A DNA stretch of 64,000 nucleotides from Sepioteuthis lessoniana (GCA_963585895.1 OY757911.1:55899310-55963309); one strand, 5' to 3'; positions 1 through 11,611 are shown, counted from the first letter of the stretch. Notes: generated by a model from the sequence alone, not told the origin. Program-made: numbers and translations.

Positions 1-89
1 GCTTGCTGAGATAATGTGATTATTTGTTTCATCTCAATCAACACATATTCTAAACTTGCCATTTTGTTGTGCATTATCTATTTCTGTAT

Positions 90-336
90 TAATATAAAAA
101 GTAAAGTTGGTGATCTTAGCTCCCTTTTCAATAACTACTAGACCGAGGTTTAGGGGGGCGCTACTCCATTCTTTTGATTGCCCCACTTTACCCTTGATCT
201 TTACCTTACAGTGCTGAGTGCTAAGTAAAAAAGCATAAAGTACCATTTTTTGAGTCTTTGATATGATTCCTCCTGGGATTGAACCCCGGTCCCTCGGAGC
301 ATTGGTGAACACTTTACTCATTACGCCAGGTCCGGA
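90..336 (-). mobile_element. tRNA-derived SINE, family D (copy 1)
   Basis: Read on the minus strand, the head near 336-270 resembles a tRNA gene promoter: a degenerate A box (GGCGTAATGAGTAAAG) and a B box (GGGTTCAATCCC). A body then reads 'CAAAGACTCAAAAAATGGTACTT', followed by a conserved stretch 'AAGGGTAAAGTGG'. The same body recurs at 336-570 (+), 19985-20227 (-) and 62961-63227 (-), so this is a dispersed family. A tRNA-like head with a repeated unrelated body is the standard SINE structure. No poly(A) tail is evident. The open frame through it is incidental. Confidence 0.75.
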
Positions 337-570
337 AGATTAGGGTTCAATCCCCGGTCGAGTCATTACAAAGACTCAAAAAATGGTACTTGATGCCGCC
401 TTGCTTAACACTCAGCATTTTAAGTTAGGAATCAAGGGTAAAGTAGAGCAATCAAGGGAAAGAGTAGTACCCTACCCTACACCATGGTGTGGCAGCTATT
501 GAAAAGATAGCCTTCGGGTCAACCTTGACTAAGGTCACCATCTTTTTTAATATAAATGCTCCTAATGGCA
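336..570 (+). mobile_element. tRNA-derived SINE, family D (copy 2, head truncated)
   Basis: This copy starts at the B box ('GGGTTCAATCCC' near 348) and continues through the family D body ('CAAAGACTCAAAAAATGG', then 'AAGGGTAAAGTAG'). It lies head to head with copy 1, so the two form a large imperfect inverted repeat of roughly 230-nt arms. The A box is missing or destroyed at the junction. Confidence 0.7.
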
Positions 571-589
571 TTATTTTGTGCTTTAATTA

Positions 590-1345
590 GAAGATATTCA
601 ATTGATCTCTAAATTTCATGTCCACGTCTTCTAGCTTAAGATTTCGTTAGTTTGTCGATGAAATATCCATGCAATTGTTTTCTTCGTATATCTTTTTCTT
701 AGTTGTTATTTTTATCATTAAGTTGTACTTTTGTTTCTGGTCGCCTAAATTAGTTTTTCCCCCATTTTTAAAATCATTTTTCCGAGTTCACGTATTGACG
801 CAACTACTGTATCTTCTAAGTTATCTAGTCCCCTTCTTCCTTCTTTTTTTGACACATCTGTTGTGTCTATGTCATCTGTCGAATGTAAAGGCTTGTTCAT
901 TGTCATCTGCTTTCTGGTACTCTAGTTGATTTGTCTAAGTTGTTCTTGCCATTATAATTATTAATATTATTTGTAGTAGTAGTATTTTCAGCTTTCTCGA
1001 TTTCTTTCAATCATTCACATGGTCTTTGCCCAAGATCGAAGAAGAGGGATGGTGGGTTTTTGCAATGGAGTTCGGGTGACAGAAAATCACTTCAGCTCTT
1101 TAGGACTTCTGAATATTCTTGCCGTTCACTGCAGTTCTTAGGACAATCTCAATTCGCCTTTGGATTTATAGTTTCCCCCGTATCTTTTTTAGATTCTTGG
1201 GGATCATTCTGAGAGTTCCGAATGTAAATTTTATTATTGTCACCTTCGTATTCTACAATTTTTAACACTCTCTTGCAGAAACCAGATATTTCTCAAGTTT
1301 TTGGTTTTCCTTTATTTGAGCTTTAAGAACTGCTTTAACGGTGAA
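590..1345 (-). mobile_element. Degraded RLE-type LINE fragments
   Basis: On the plus strand 1055-1180 reads like a mutated version of the LINE 3' end seen at 16080-16170 ('ATGGTTTTTCACTGGAGTTTGAGTGACAGC'-like wording and 'GAATATTCTTGCCGTTC'). The block 600-950 resembles the upstream linker region seen at 15530-15850. Both lie in minus orientation. Decay is heavy, no frame survives, and the boundaries are approximate. Confidence 0.4.
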
Positions 1346-1744
1346 AACGTCAGTTCTCCAGGTTCCCTTCCTAGTACCCTCGCTTATCTCAGCCCAGGTT
1401 TTAGGCTTGACTTGCTTAATTCTTACAAGGATTTACCCAGTAGTTATGGCTCCAAATATCATTGCTTCTATTGTTAAGGTTTTATACTCTTATTAATCCC
1501 TCGGTACTTGCTGGCTTCCACATAAGGTAATTTTATCCAGAATTTAATAATTTTTGAATTCAGAATTTTCTTTTTTCCAGATTGGTTTCCATGCCAAAGC
1601 CAAAGAACCAAATCTACCAGACTATTTTACCCATACCTACTGAGAGAGTTGTCATTTTAGCTCTCTCCTTTTTTTTCTCTAACACGAAATTCCCAAATTA
1701 TTATAACCTTATTTGGACTTTAAAACAACTAGATCAATATGATT
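1345..1744. other. Unassigned AT-rich sequence
   Basis: No open frame, RNA gene or repeat I recognise. It lies between a degraded LINE and the start of the RTE-like copy and could hold eroded 5' parts of either. Confidence 0.3.
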
Positions 1745-3062
1745 AGAGACTCGGTTGAAAATAGGCATTCTAGGAGAGCGTGACAGACGGTAAACGAAGT
1801 GAGCAGAAGGAAAAGTACTGCAGAAGCTAAACTGAAACTTACCACCCAAGAAGAACGAATACACATGTGGAAACAATATTTCGAGAAATTACTCGAAAAA
1901 ACTCAGAAAGTTACGCATGAACAAATCACGAAAATTATTAGTAATCAATTAGAAATCAAATTTACGCAAGAAGAACTCGACTCGGTACTTAGAAAAATTA
2001 AAAATAGGAAAGTAGCTGGGCTTGATGAAATAGACCCAGAAGTATGGAAGACAAGGGATGTTGACGACATACAGCTCAAACACTGTAATGCTGTATATAA
2101 TCAAATCACAATTGACAGATGGGCAAAGGAACGCGTCCTCCATTTGCCGAAGAAATGTGACCTCTCAATAGCCAAGAATTACCGTTACGCCCATAGCCAA
2201 GGTCTAAAATACTCAACCCCATAGAACCATAAATTGAGAAAATACATAAAAAGAAACAAAACGGCTTTCAGAGATATCGAAATTTTGACTACCCGTTGAA
2301 TTCTAGATATGCAAAAAACCTTGAGGCAACAATATTATTCGTCGGCTACTCTAAGGCATTTGACTTCATATATAGAAGGTAGATAGAGCAAATACTTTTC
2401 GCCTACAGCCTACCCTAAGAAACCTTCGAAGCCATAATGATGCTATATAAAAACACAAAAGTAAATTTCCGCTCACCGGATGGAGTCAGACTACTTCGAC
2501 ATTGTGTGCAGGTGTGCTACAAGGAGACTGAGTAGCCCCATAGCTATTTATCATCTGCCTAGACTACGTTCACATACCTCGAAAGTAGTGTATCATTAAT
2601 CGAGTAACAATTGGGAAGCTAACTATAGTCTATCGATCATATAGTAGTCAAACCTGAGCGATAAAAAAAATGCAGTATTTTTCTAGCAGCAGTCGTGTCG
2701 ATACTGCTATATGGATGCACTACATGGCCGCTACCTAAATGTATGGATAGAAAGCTTGACGGTAATTACACAAAAATGCTGCGAGCTGTACTGAACAGGT
2801 CCTGGAGGCAACATCCCACAGAACAGTAGCTGTACGTCCGCATTCCACCCATCACAAAAACTAACCAGGTTAGACGAACCAGACTTGTTGGACACTGTTG
2901 GGGAAGTAAGAATAAACTCATTAGAGAGAGACTCCTGTGGACCCCATCACATATACGAGGAAAGATTTGACGACCAGCTAGAACCTATCAACAACAGCTC
3001 TGTGCCGATACAAGATGAAGCCTGGAAGACCTCCTGGAAGGGATGGATAATAGAGACATTAT
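1745..3062 (+). pseudogene. RTE-like non-LTR retrotransposon, decayed copy 1
   Basis: The best surviving frame is 1799-2221. It encodes the region just upstream of and into the reverse transcriptase palm: 'KIKNRKVAGLDEIDPEVWK', 'CNAVYNQ' and 'LPKKCDLSIAKNYR'. It aligns by eye with the well-kept copy at 43.9-45.6 kb. After 2221 the frame is broken by stops and indels, but parts of the RT remain recognisable: motif A remnant near 2338-2370, the QGD-type motif remnant near 2515, and the 'LLYGCTTW' block near 2710. A large deletion removes the YADD region around 2590. The 3' part runs to about 3055. No endonuclease domain is visible. The copy is inactive and older than copies 2 and 3. Confidence 0.85.
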
Positions 3063-3069
3063 CATTATG

Positions 3070-3402
3070 GTTATTATTACTCATTAGAGCTTTTCGCATC
3101 AGCGTTAGCCGATGGTTTTTCACTGGAGTCTGAGTGACAGCAAGTCTCCTCAAGTCTCCAGGACTCTTCTTAGTATTCTGGCTGTTCTCAATAATGCTGT
3201 CGTTTGGATGGTCTCTATCCATCCGCCAACTTCAAAGTCCTCTGGTCCCTTTAGTAATCCTTTGGTTACTTTCCAAACGCACAAATTACAATTGGTTTTA
3301 TTGGCACCTGCATGTTCCACAGTCTTTTTCAATTCCCTAGCAAGGTCAAGGTACTTATCCCTCTTTTCACATTCTTTCAGTTTTATAATGTGGTCAGCCG
3401 GG
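3070..3402 (-). mobile_element. RLE-type LINE 3' fragment (chain member 1)
   Basis: The minus strand encodes the C-terminal end of the LINE protein: '...RDKYLDLARELKK', 'VTKGLLKG' and 'TTALLRTARILRRVLET', in broken frames. A short 3' UTR follows ('CAGTGAAAAACCATCGG...'). The 3' end abuts an ATTATTA-like stretch at 3058-3080. The fragment ends at 3402 in the 'PADH' region, where a second fragment begins mid-sequence. Confidence 0.8.
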
Positions 3403-4080
3403 ACAGCTGGAGTCTGAGTTATAACAAGTCTCTTCAAGTCCCCAGGACTCTTATCAGTATTCTGACCAATCCGGATAATACTGTATTTTACATTATCCTC
3501 TACTCTTCCTTGTATTTGCAAGTCCATTATTTTTTTTACCAATCCTTTAGTGATTCAACTAAGTGTACCAATTACAATCTGTATAACCGCCATTTTCATG
3601 ATCGACATTTTTTTCAATTCCCTAGAGATCCAGGTATTTATCAATCTTGTCGCTTTCTTTAGAATTTAATCTGTGGTCAGCTGGGAGAACAAAGTACAAA
3701 ACTTTGCAAGTTATCTTTTGCTGTTGATTATTATAAGGTTGGGTCATCTAGCCGAAATTCGTTGAACCGTTTGAATCTCATAATCCCAGAGGAGCTTGTG
3801 CGTTTCATTCTCCTGAACAGATTCCTAGTTGTGCATATACTATTTGTTCCTATGATTAAATTTAAGTTTCCCGCACAATTTCCAGTGGATCCCCTTGCTC
3901 ACCTATTCATCCCTAGTCTCTATTCATCCTCCACTTTTATACTCTTCCAGTCTCCTTTGCAAGCCTTTGAGGACAGTTCCAAGAACTCCATTCATAAATA
4001 GTACCTCAGTCAAGTCCATGTTCCACAGCTTTCTTAGTTTTCTGGCAAGATCCAATACATGGCTTACCACTCCTTCCGAG
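3403..4080 (-). mobile_element. RLE-type LINE fragments (chain member 2 and rearranged piece)
   Basis: 3403-3935 repeats the same 3' portion as the preceding fragment and then extends further upstream in the element: the region of the RPD endonuclease motif near 3745 and the 'HTNKWYMH'-like region near 3835. 3936-4080 is a displaced piece resembling the 'GLEDL...GTV...' segment. All are in minus orientation with many stops. Confidence 0.7.
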
Positions 4081-4083
4081 GTT

Positions 4084-4365
4084 TCACACCAGCGTCAGCC
4101 CACGGTCAATCTTGGGAGTCTGAGTAACAGTAAATCTCCGCAGAGCTTCATTGTTCTTCTCAGTATTCGAACCCATCTCAGCAATACTGGGGTCTGTGTT
4201 GTTCTGATTCTTTTTTCTGATTTCCAGTTCCAACAGTCTCTTTTCCAAACACTTGAAAACTGTTCCTAGCGCTTCAACTATTATTGGTATCTTTGTTATC
4301 CACATCTTCAACAGCATTTTCAGCTATAATTATTATTACTATTATTATTATTATTGATTAATTTA
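4084..4365 (-). mobile_element. RLE-type LINE 3' fragment ending in ATT repeats
   Basis: It starts with the 3' UTR signature on the minus strand near 4084-4130 and continues through the 'ILRR' and 'GTVFKCLEKRLLELEIRK' region to about 4320. There it meets an ATT-rich tract (4325-4357). That tract sits at the 5' side of this truncated copy, as expected if the copy inserted into a TAA/ATT repeat. Confidence 0.6.
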
Positions 4366-4584
4366 TTTTCTATATGGCAGGTTGAAACTTGTGTAACATC
4401 CGGGGAAGTGACATTTATATTGATCAATTTTATTTGGATTCGTTTTTCGTTTAAGGATTCACTGTTAGTGAAAATGCAGCGAACTCAATCGCCTTGATTT
4501 CTATTGATTTTTAGTTCAAAGATGAATTCTCATTTGGTTTAAGTATTGCCAGTCCAATGCAGCAATAATAATGGACTCTTCAGT

Positions 4585-4616
<32 letters not shown>

Positions 4617-4904
4617 AAAACAGACAGATAGAAAGAAATTGCAGAACGAATCATGCGTGAAGTATATCATAACATTTCAAGAATACATACGGGTAAAAAG
4701 AACATTGTATAAAAAAAGAAGTTAATGTATTTGAAGGAAATATTCTGTATTTAACATATCAAAAACCCAGTAAAAACTTTGCTACGCTATATTATCGAAA
4801 TGTTCTGAATACAAGAAAAGAAACTGAAGAGTTATGTAAAACAAAGTATAATTCACATTATTTAATTTATTGGAAGAAGATGGGTGAATTATTATGAATG
4901 ATTC
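4366..4904. other. Unassigned AT-rich DNA with a (GAAA)n tract
   Basis: No gene seen. A tetranucleotide (GAAA)n microsatellite lies at about 4587-4617. The rest is unremarkable AT-rich sequence. Confidence 0.5.
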
Positions 4905-5321
4905 AAATAAACGGATCACCTAATCTCGGCCAGAAGACCAGACCTCATAATAATCAACAAAAGAAAGGAAGTCTGCAAAATTGTTGACTTTGCTGTCCCG
5001 GTGGACCACAGAATAAATCTGAAGGAAAGTGAAAAGAAGGATAAGTACATCGACCTTGCTAGAGAATTAAAAAAAAAACTGTGGAACATGAAAGTAATGA
5101 TTGTGCCAATTGTGATTGATGCGTTAGGCACAGTAACTAAAGGATTATTAAAGGGCCTGGAGGACTTGGAAGTTGGCGGACGGGTAGAGACTATCCAAAC
5201 GACAGCATTGCTGAGGATGGCCAGAATAGTGAGACGAGTCCAGGAGACTTGAGGAGACTTGCTGCCACTCAAAATCCAGTGAAAAACCATCAGCTAATAC
5301 TGATGTGAAAAACTCTATAAT
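4905..5321 (+). pseudogene. RLE-type LINE, C-terminal domain and 3' end (best 3' fragment)
   Basis: Frame 4911-5252 is open and ends at the family's normal stop ('RRVQET'). It encodes 'LISARRPDLIIINKRKE', then 'CKIVDFAVP', then 'EKKDKYIDLARELK' and 'GTVTKGLLKGLEDLEVGG'. The motif is RPD followed 14 residues later by an Asp. With the upstream CX2CX8HX4C knuckle seen in other copies, this matches the layout of restriction-like endonuclease (RLE) domains at the C terminus of R2/R4-type LINEs. That clade assignment is inference. The 3' UTR is only about 65 nt ('CAGTGAAAAACCATCAGC') and passes directly into (TAA)n. It has no 5' part, so the copy is a truncated pseudogene. Confidence 0.8.
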
Positions 5322-5338
5322 AATAATAATAATAATAA

Positions 5339-5369
<31 letters not shown>

Positions 5370-5420
5370 AAGAAGAAGAAGAAGAAGAAGAAGAAGAAGA
5401 AGAAGAAGAAGAAGAAGAAG
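5321..5420. repeat. (TAA)n-(GAA)n compound microsatellite at LINE tail
   Basis: About eight TAA units follow the LINE 3' end and switch abruptly to roughly 27 GAA units. The same arrangement occurs at 63412-63499. Confidence 0.95.
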
Positions 5421-6013
5421 AACTATGCTTCAAAAGATCGCATTTTGATGACATCCAGTGTTAGAAAAAAATGAATGAAGAGAGACATTATGTAAAGAAA
5501 ATATAATTTAACGCCGTCAGTCACAGAAATGAATCAAAAGAAAATGATAGAAAAACATTTTCTGACAATGAATGAATGGTTGAAAGAAGATGAAATAATA
5601 AGTTCCACATCATAATAAAACGATAACATGTATAAAAAAAAAAAACTTTGGAAAAAAAAAAACAATGAGAAAAGTAAATAAGAGCAAAAAGCATAAGAAA
5701 TGGAAGGCTGGGGAATATAGAGAGAATAAGAGGATGGAAAAGAACGAGAAATTAAATTAAAAAAAGAAATATTGATTTGAAATGACAAGAAAACAAGACT
5801 AATAATTAAAAAAATGGTATCCACGATAAAGAATGAAAGAAAAAACATAGGATGCCAAAAGAATAAAAAAAAGTAGACAGTAAAGAGAGAACAAGTTGGA
5901 ATAAAAGAAAAACCTAAAAAAAGAAAGAAAGACAGAAAGAAAGAAAAATAAGTTGTAAATTAAGATAAATTGAGAAAAAAAAAAGAAATAACACGAAGTG
6001 ATGCAGAGAAGAT

Positions 6014-6056
<43 letters not shown>

Positions 6057-6633
6057 AATAGCTAAGGGAATAAAGATAAATATGGAATGTAGATTAAAAT
6101 AACGAAATGTTTCCCAAAACCATGAAACAATAGATAAAAGAGAAAAAAGAAACAGAGAGAGAGAGAGAGAGAGAAATACAGTGATGGAATGGAGCATTGA
6201 TTTATGACCGTTCCGGTCGTTCCAAACACGTAATATGCCATTACGTCTTCTGTGGAACTCACCCATGCAAGATTCAAGGAGGAAGAGAATAAAGATCTGC
6301 GAACAACAAACAAACAGCATTCATCTTTTTCTTCCACTTTTTTTTGTAAGTATAGAAATACTGTAAAATAACACGTTAGGTGCGCACCTCTGTTCAGAAG
6401 GATCCCCTTCATCAAAAAGATTCTTTCATTTCACGATTGTGTTCACAGCTCCTGACCAGTCACACACATATAGATGCTCGTGATTTTGATTATTGTTGGT
6501 GCGGTGAAAGGCTACTGCTGTTTGATTTTGATAAAACCCACTCACGATTCACATGCCGGTTCACATGTCCAGCTACTTCCTTTGTTGAAGAGCAGTATGT
6601 GCAGAAAAGATGAGAAACAGAGAAAGAGATAGG

Positions 6634-6665
<32 letters not shown>

Positions 6666-7000
6666 TAGGGGGGAGTGAGATTGAGAGTGAGATTCTGTCT
6701 GCGCATTACTCATTTTCGAGAAAGATTTCTACTTGCCTAGAAAGAAAATAAAATATCTAAGAGAATTTCAAGGACGAAATGAAGGAGGGAAATAAAACGA
6801 ATGAGTAAAAGACGAACAACAGATAAAAACGCAGATTGAGAAACAGAAGTATGACAAGAAGAATAAGAAAAAAAGGGGGACGAATTAAATGTATGGAAAG
6901 ATGAAAAAAAAAAAAGAGCTTAAAGAAAAGGGGAGGAAAAAATAAAACAGGTGAAAGTTAAGAGCAAAGAGGAAATCGAAAAAGAAAAAGGGAATTATAC
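5420..7000. repeat. Purine-rich low-complexity region
   Basis: The plus strand is dominated by A and G: (GAAA)n at about 6024-6058, (GA)n at 6152-6173 and 6629-6664, and irregular AAGAAA-type runs throughout. A more balanced interval lies at about 6180-6600. The long open frames on the minus strand are Phe/Leu/Ser low-complexity translations of polypyrimidine and are not genes. Confidence 0.85.
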
Positions 7001-7857
7001 AAAGTGTGTTCAAAGGATTACGAGAATGACTCTGAAGTTACAAAGACATGTATGACAATAAGTCTTACTTTAATGTGTTTCTAAATAGTTTCCTTGGCAT
7101 TCAATATATTTATTTTAGTTAGATTTTTAATGGTCGAAGAATATCTGACATTCCTCTTTTGATATTGTGCGAAATTGTACCATTATTTTTCCTCTTAATA
7201 TCGTTTACATTCTAAAAAAACACCCTTTGAATTACATTTTCAATTTTGGAAACAAAGAACCATTAAAACCGACTCAATTTGGGAATACGGGTAGAACTGG
7301 ATTCGTATAATTCTACATTTTATCAAAAGTGTTTGGTTCAAATTGATTGACACTAAAATGCTATTTAGATTTAATCAATTTGGTATAAAATTTGCTCCCT
7401 CGTGCAAAGTTTTTTTTTTTCTAGATGTTAGATTAAATAATAGTGTTCTAGTTTCGATATATTCTGTACATATGTTGTATTATTAGCAACTAAGAAAACT
7501 AGTAAAAGGAGTGTGAAGAGTAGATTAAGTATAAAAAAGCAAGACAAATCATATTATGAAAAGTGTCGAAAAAACGGCGAATGAATTCAAAAAGGAGTAT
7601 GAATAAAAAAAAAAAAATTGTTGATAATTTTTCGAAACTGTACACTCTCTGAGAGCTGTTTCTACAGATCTCTAACTTAAAGAAACAAAAACATTAATAT
7701 AGAATCACTAAGATTGTTGTAAATTTACATTTGTTTGCAAATAGACACGATATTATACAATATCAAGGCATGCTGGAACAATAAACATTTTTCCAACAGA
7801 CATTAAAATAGTACTGGAATTATTTCAAGTATAATAATATTAGAGGTATTATTATTG
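7000..7857. other. Unassigned AT-rich DNA
   Basis: I see no gene, tRNA-like head or tandem repeat here beyond short A/T runs. Confidence 0.4.
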
Positions 7858-8160
7858 CAATGTCGAGACCGCTTCCCATCACCAAAAATCCTACTCCTGA
7901 GCTATGTGACCGACCACAAAATGTCAAATAGAAAACATTTTATGTAGGTTCGAGAGACTATTAAACAAGAAACTTATGTATTTTTGAAAAAGTGGCGAAC
8001 AAATCGTTATCGGGAGAGGGACAAGTCAAAACCTTTATTTTTGGGACTAAGAAAACAAGCATCCGTATTCCATAGAAGGTGGACCTGGTTAAATAAATGA
8101 ATCTGTCTTTGATCGACTCGACAAATTTCCACTTTATATTTTCTTGTTTATAAGACTGGT
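7858..8160 (+). repeat. Dispersed repeat family F, copy 1
   Basis: It shares a series of matching blocks with 11612-11900: 'AATGTCG-GACCGC', 'TGTGACCGACCA', 'TCGAGAGAC' and 'TTTGATCGACT', in the same order and at similar spacing. No coding capacity or terminal repeats are evident. It could be a SINE or a MITE body. Confidence 0.5.
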
Positions 8161-8161
8161 C

Positions 8162-8455
8162 AAAAGATGTATTATCCATATTTACCAACCCCTCTGCTCG
8201 GGCAGGATATGACACAAGGACAAGTTTAACAGGCTTGAATTCAGTGTTTTCCTTCTCCTAGAGTAGTTGCTTCACCAAGGCTGAAGAACCTACCCTGCCC
8301 TACTATTTACTCATAGCTGGAGGGAGAATAAATAGATTCCTACCTTTCCAAAGGGTATTAGTGCTATGTGAAATGCAATGAGTCTCGTCTAGGATTTGAA
8401 CTCGTGTCGCTGTGTCCTACGACGATAACCATTACACCACGAGTACCACCAAAAA
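8162..8455 (-). mobile_element. tRNA-derived SINE, family A (copy 1)
   Basis: On the minus strand the head has an A box (TGGTGTAATGGTTA) and a B box (GAGTTCAAATCC). The body contains 'AATACCCTT-GGAAAGGTA', 'AGTAAATAGTAGGGCAG' and 'CTTCAGCCTTGGTGA', and ends near 'TCATATCCTGCCCGA'. It matches 43275-43560 over nearly its whole ~290 nt. Confidence 0.85.
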
Positions 8456-8584
8456 AGATCAAAAGATGTATTATCAGGCATAAAATGAGTGGGATTTTTT
8501 GTCGACCTCTTGTCTGACTTTTCATACTCGGTATAAACTATCTTAACTCATCACCATTTATTCGTCTTCTGAACTGTCTTTATG

Positions 8585-9180
8585 ATGGCTGCAACACTAC
8601 ACAAGTTTTATTTTATATAATTACCATTTTATTTGTTTCTTTGTGTTTTATGGCATATTACCCTTTGAAGGTTATCTAATGCCACTCTAAACGATCAGTT
8701 CTATTTGAAACAATTCAATTTAGGTTGAGTACACAGTTTATTGGTCAAAAGTATTTGTATTTCAATCTATTCTGTTTAGTCAAACAGTTCTAATTCAAAC
8801 AATTTAGATTAGTATAAGTTTATTTTTTTACACAGTTAAATGTCAAAACAGTTCTATTCCGATCAATTCAGTTTAGAATAAGTTCGCAGTTTACATGTCA
8901 AAACAGTTCAATTTCATGCAATTTTGTTTAGCTTAGTACGCATTTTAGTTCTATTTGACCCTCAGATAGGGCCCATCAGGAGCTATCACACTGGGCCAGA
9001 GTGGACATAGGAGCGATGGCAACGAAGGGGTGCGTTGTATTCCCTAAAGCTTCAGCATCACTAAATTTTCAACATCAGATTGTTTAGTATCATATCCAGG
9101 ATACTCGTTATGGTGGGGGGTGACCCGACTGCAGAGTTGCTGTTGGTGCTTTCTACAGTCCCAGTCGACTGAGCAATACC
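8585..9180 (-). mobile_element. Family C modular repeat (copy 1)
   Basis: Read on the minus strand it has a GC-richer core of ~200 nt (9170-8965), then a ~55-bp tandem array containing 'TAGAACTGTTTTGAC' (8950-8700). It ends in the tail 'GGCATTAGATAACC...AATATGCCATAAAAC' (8690-8640), which is shared with SINE family B. Spacing between repeated 'GTCAAAAC' marks is 55 bp. Confidence 0.75.
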
Positions 9181-10385
9181 ATTTTGTATTCATTGAACTC
9201 CCAATCACTGAATATCGAATAACAATATAGCTGAACATTCAAGAATCTTCATGCTACCGATTTAAGTAATTCTATTGGTAGGATCTTTTAGAACTTCCAT
9301 GAATTCATAATTTGTTGAAAGATATGTAGTTTCATGTTAATTTCACGGGTAACTCTAATCCATTGCATGTTACTTCCCCTATGTGCAATTCACGATCGTC
9401 CCTTTTGTTCCAGATCACTTTATTATTCATCTGAGCTAATTGGTGCATGTACAAGCCATAATGAATTAGTTGGATTCTTGGTAAAATACAAGATTTTTAC
9501 CGCCTTTACCTATTCAGGTATACTTTGCGTAACTATTTAGATAAGATTTCCTCTGCCTCTTCTTAAAACTTTTGGATTAACAAAGGAATGGTATTGCTTA
9601 CAAGGAAACATAGTTTTGGAACTATTGTATCACATTTTATCATATTTATTATTTATTGGCTTTTCTCATTTTTTGTTGATCATAATGGGAATGATTTTCT
9701 CTCTTTGCTTCGTATTATCTTTCATAGCCCAACAAACTCATCACATTTTTTCTTGGGTTCACTTAAGATTATATCAACCATATTTATACCCCCGAGTGTA
9801 AACTTTATAAAATGTCATTAATTTATGATACCCTCATTCAAATTACCATATCTTCTCCCGCCCATTTTAAAAATGTTTCAAAAATGTTATTATAGATAAT
9901 GGCCAAGTTTTCTGTTATTATTTTGATAAAATTGTTTGTTATTTCGTCTGGTTTTCAAGTTCGTTCTTATTCACCGGATTTAGAATCTCTTTATTTTTAG
10001 TTTTATCACCTTTTTTAATTGAATCTCATTAGAATAACTGAAAGTATTTCTAGAGGACTTTTTCATACGCTTTCATATTGATTTCCTAGTCCAATAATTG
10101 AATCATTTCTTTTCATTCAATTTTCCGTTGCGCATGACTAAAATTGCATTTTTATTTAAAACTGTATTGAACTGGTTTGTTTGCAAATCTATATATCTTT
10201 TGACCAATGTGTCCATTTTGAGTCCTTTTGTTTCTTTTTTTTTATTTTTACAAATACCTAAGGTTGTCTGTGTATATTAAATGATTGGATTTTCGAATGG
10301 AATTATGAAAATATCTTTCTTGAATTTCGAAAGAGAAATGTTGGTGTCACCATTGTTACTACATAAACTCGTGGCATAAGCGACC
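9180..10385. other. Unassigned T-rich DNA
   Basis: Short open frames here (for example 9588-9821 and 10098-10280) translate to Phe/Leu/Ile-rich sequence and show no recognisable domain. I see no gene. Confidence 0.4.
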
Positions 10386-10389
10386 TTTC

Positions 10390-11395
10390 TTGAAAATATA
10401 TAATGTTATACAGACATTACTCAGGGTTTTAAACCAGAACTTTTAATGAACGTAAAATGCGGTATATAACATTAACAAGTTGTTGAGAATTAAACTAGAA
10501 AATATGTACCATAATTATTTGGAAATTACATTATAAGGAAATTATATTATTACGAAAAATTATTATTACGAAATTATTGGGAATTACATTATATTATACT
10601 GACTTCACTCAAGTTGTTACACCGGGATTTTTAATGTATTTAATATATAGTACATAACGTAAATAAATAGGTAAGACATAGAATAGAAATATATATAATA
10701 ATCATTGGGAAATATTATTTAAAATTATATTATAAGGAAATTGTGTAATTAGAAAAATATATTTTTTAGAAATTATTAGTAAATACATAAAGTTATACTA
10801 ACAGGACTCAAATTTCTACACTTGAACTTCTTAAACCGCGGTACATAATGTAAATAAAAAGATGAGAAATTTACTAGAAAAATATATAGTAATTTTTAAG
10901 AGATATTACTAGGAAATGATATTATTAGGAAATTTTATTATGAGAAAATTATCAGGAAATGCACAATGTTATATGAACATCACACAAGGTTATATACCTG
11001 AATTTTTAATGAATGTAAAATATGGTGTTTAACGTTAATCGATAGATAAGAAATAAGATAGAAAAAATATATAATAACTATTACGAAAATATATTATTAG
11101 GAAATTATTCGAAAATAGTGTTTAATAACATCACTTAAGTTTTTATACCTGAACTTTTATTGGAAGAAAAATGTCGTATATAACATAAATAAATGAGAAA
11201 TAAATAATAATTATAAGAAAATATTTTTTAAAAATTCTATCATACATTTTTTGGAAATGTTTAATGTTATTCTGACTTCACTTCAGTTTTTACACAAGAA
11301 CTTCTAGTGAATGTAAAACATGGAACATAACGTGAATGAATAAAAAGCAATAAACTAGAAAATATATACCATAATTATTAGTAAATATGAATAAA
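10390..11395 (+). repeat. Degenerate AT-rich satellite-like array
   Basis: About six diverged units share an ordered set of words: 'AATGTTAT', 'ACTTCACT-AAG-TTT', 'TACAC--GAACTT', 'TAATGAA-GTAAAA', 'GTA-ATAACGTAAATAAAT' and 'TTAGGAAATTAT'. The 'ACTC/ACTT' anchor recurs near 10419, 10607, 10806, 10982, 11133 and 11280, so the period shrinks from about 190-200 bp to about 150 bp along the array. Confidence 0.7.
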
Positions 11396-11611
11396 TCCTT
11401 TGTAAATGACCGAAGCGTTTGGTATAGAGTTATGAAATCTGATCGGCCTACTTATTAGAAAAAGACGGCATTAATATCAAAACATGTATTGTTCGTTATG
11501 GGAAAAAGGGAACTCTCGGAGAGTAAATGATGAATATTTATAAGTTGGTTGACAACTTGCTGCAAGACGTAATTAATTGAACAGAATCTTAAGTTTGAGA
11601 ATTTAAAAGTC

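Noticed and set aside
5799-6320. 173-codon minus-strand frame resembling a multi-pass membrane protein
   Set aside because: The hydrophobic Phe/Leu/Ser content follows from the purine-rich plus strand; no recognisable family.
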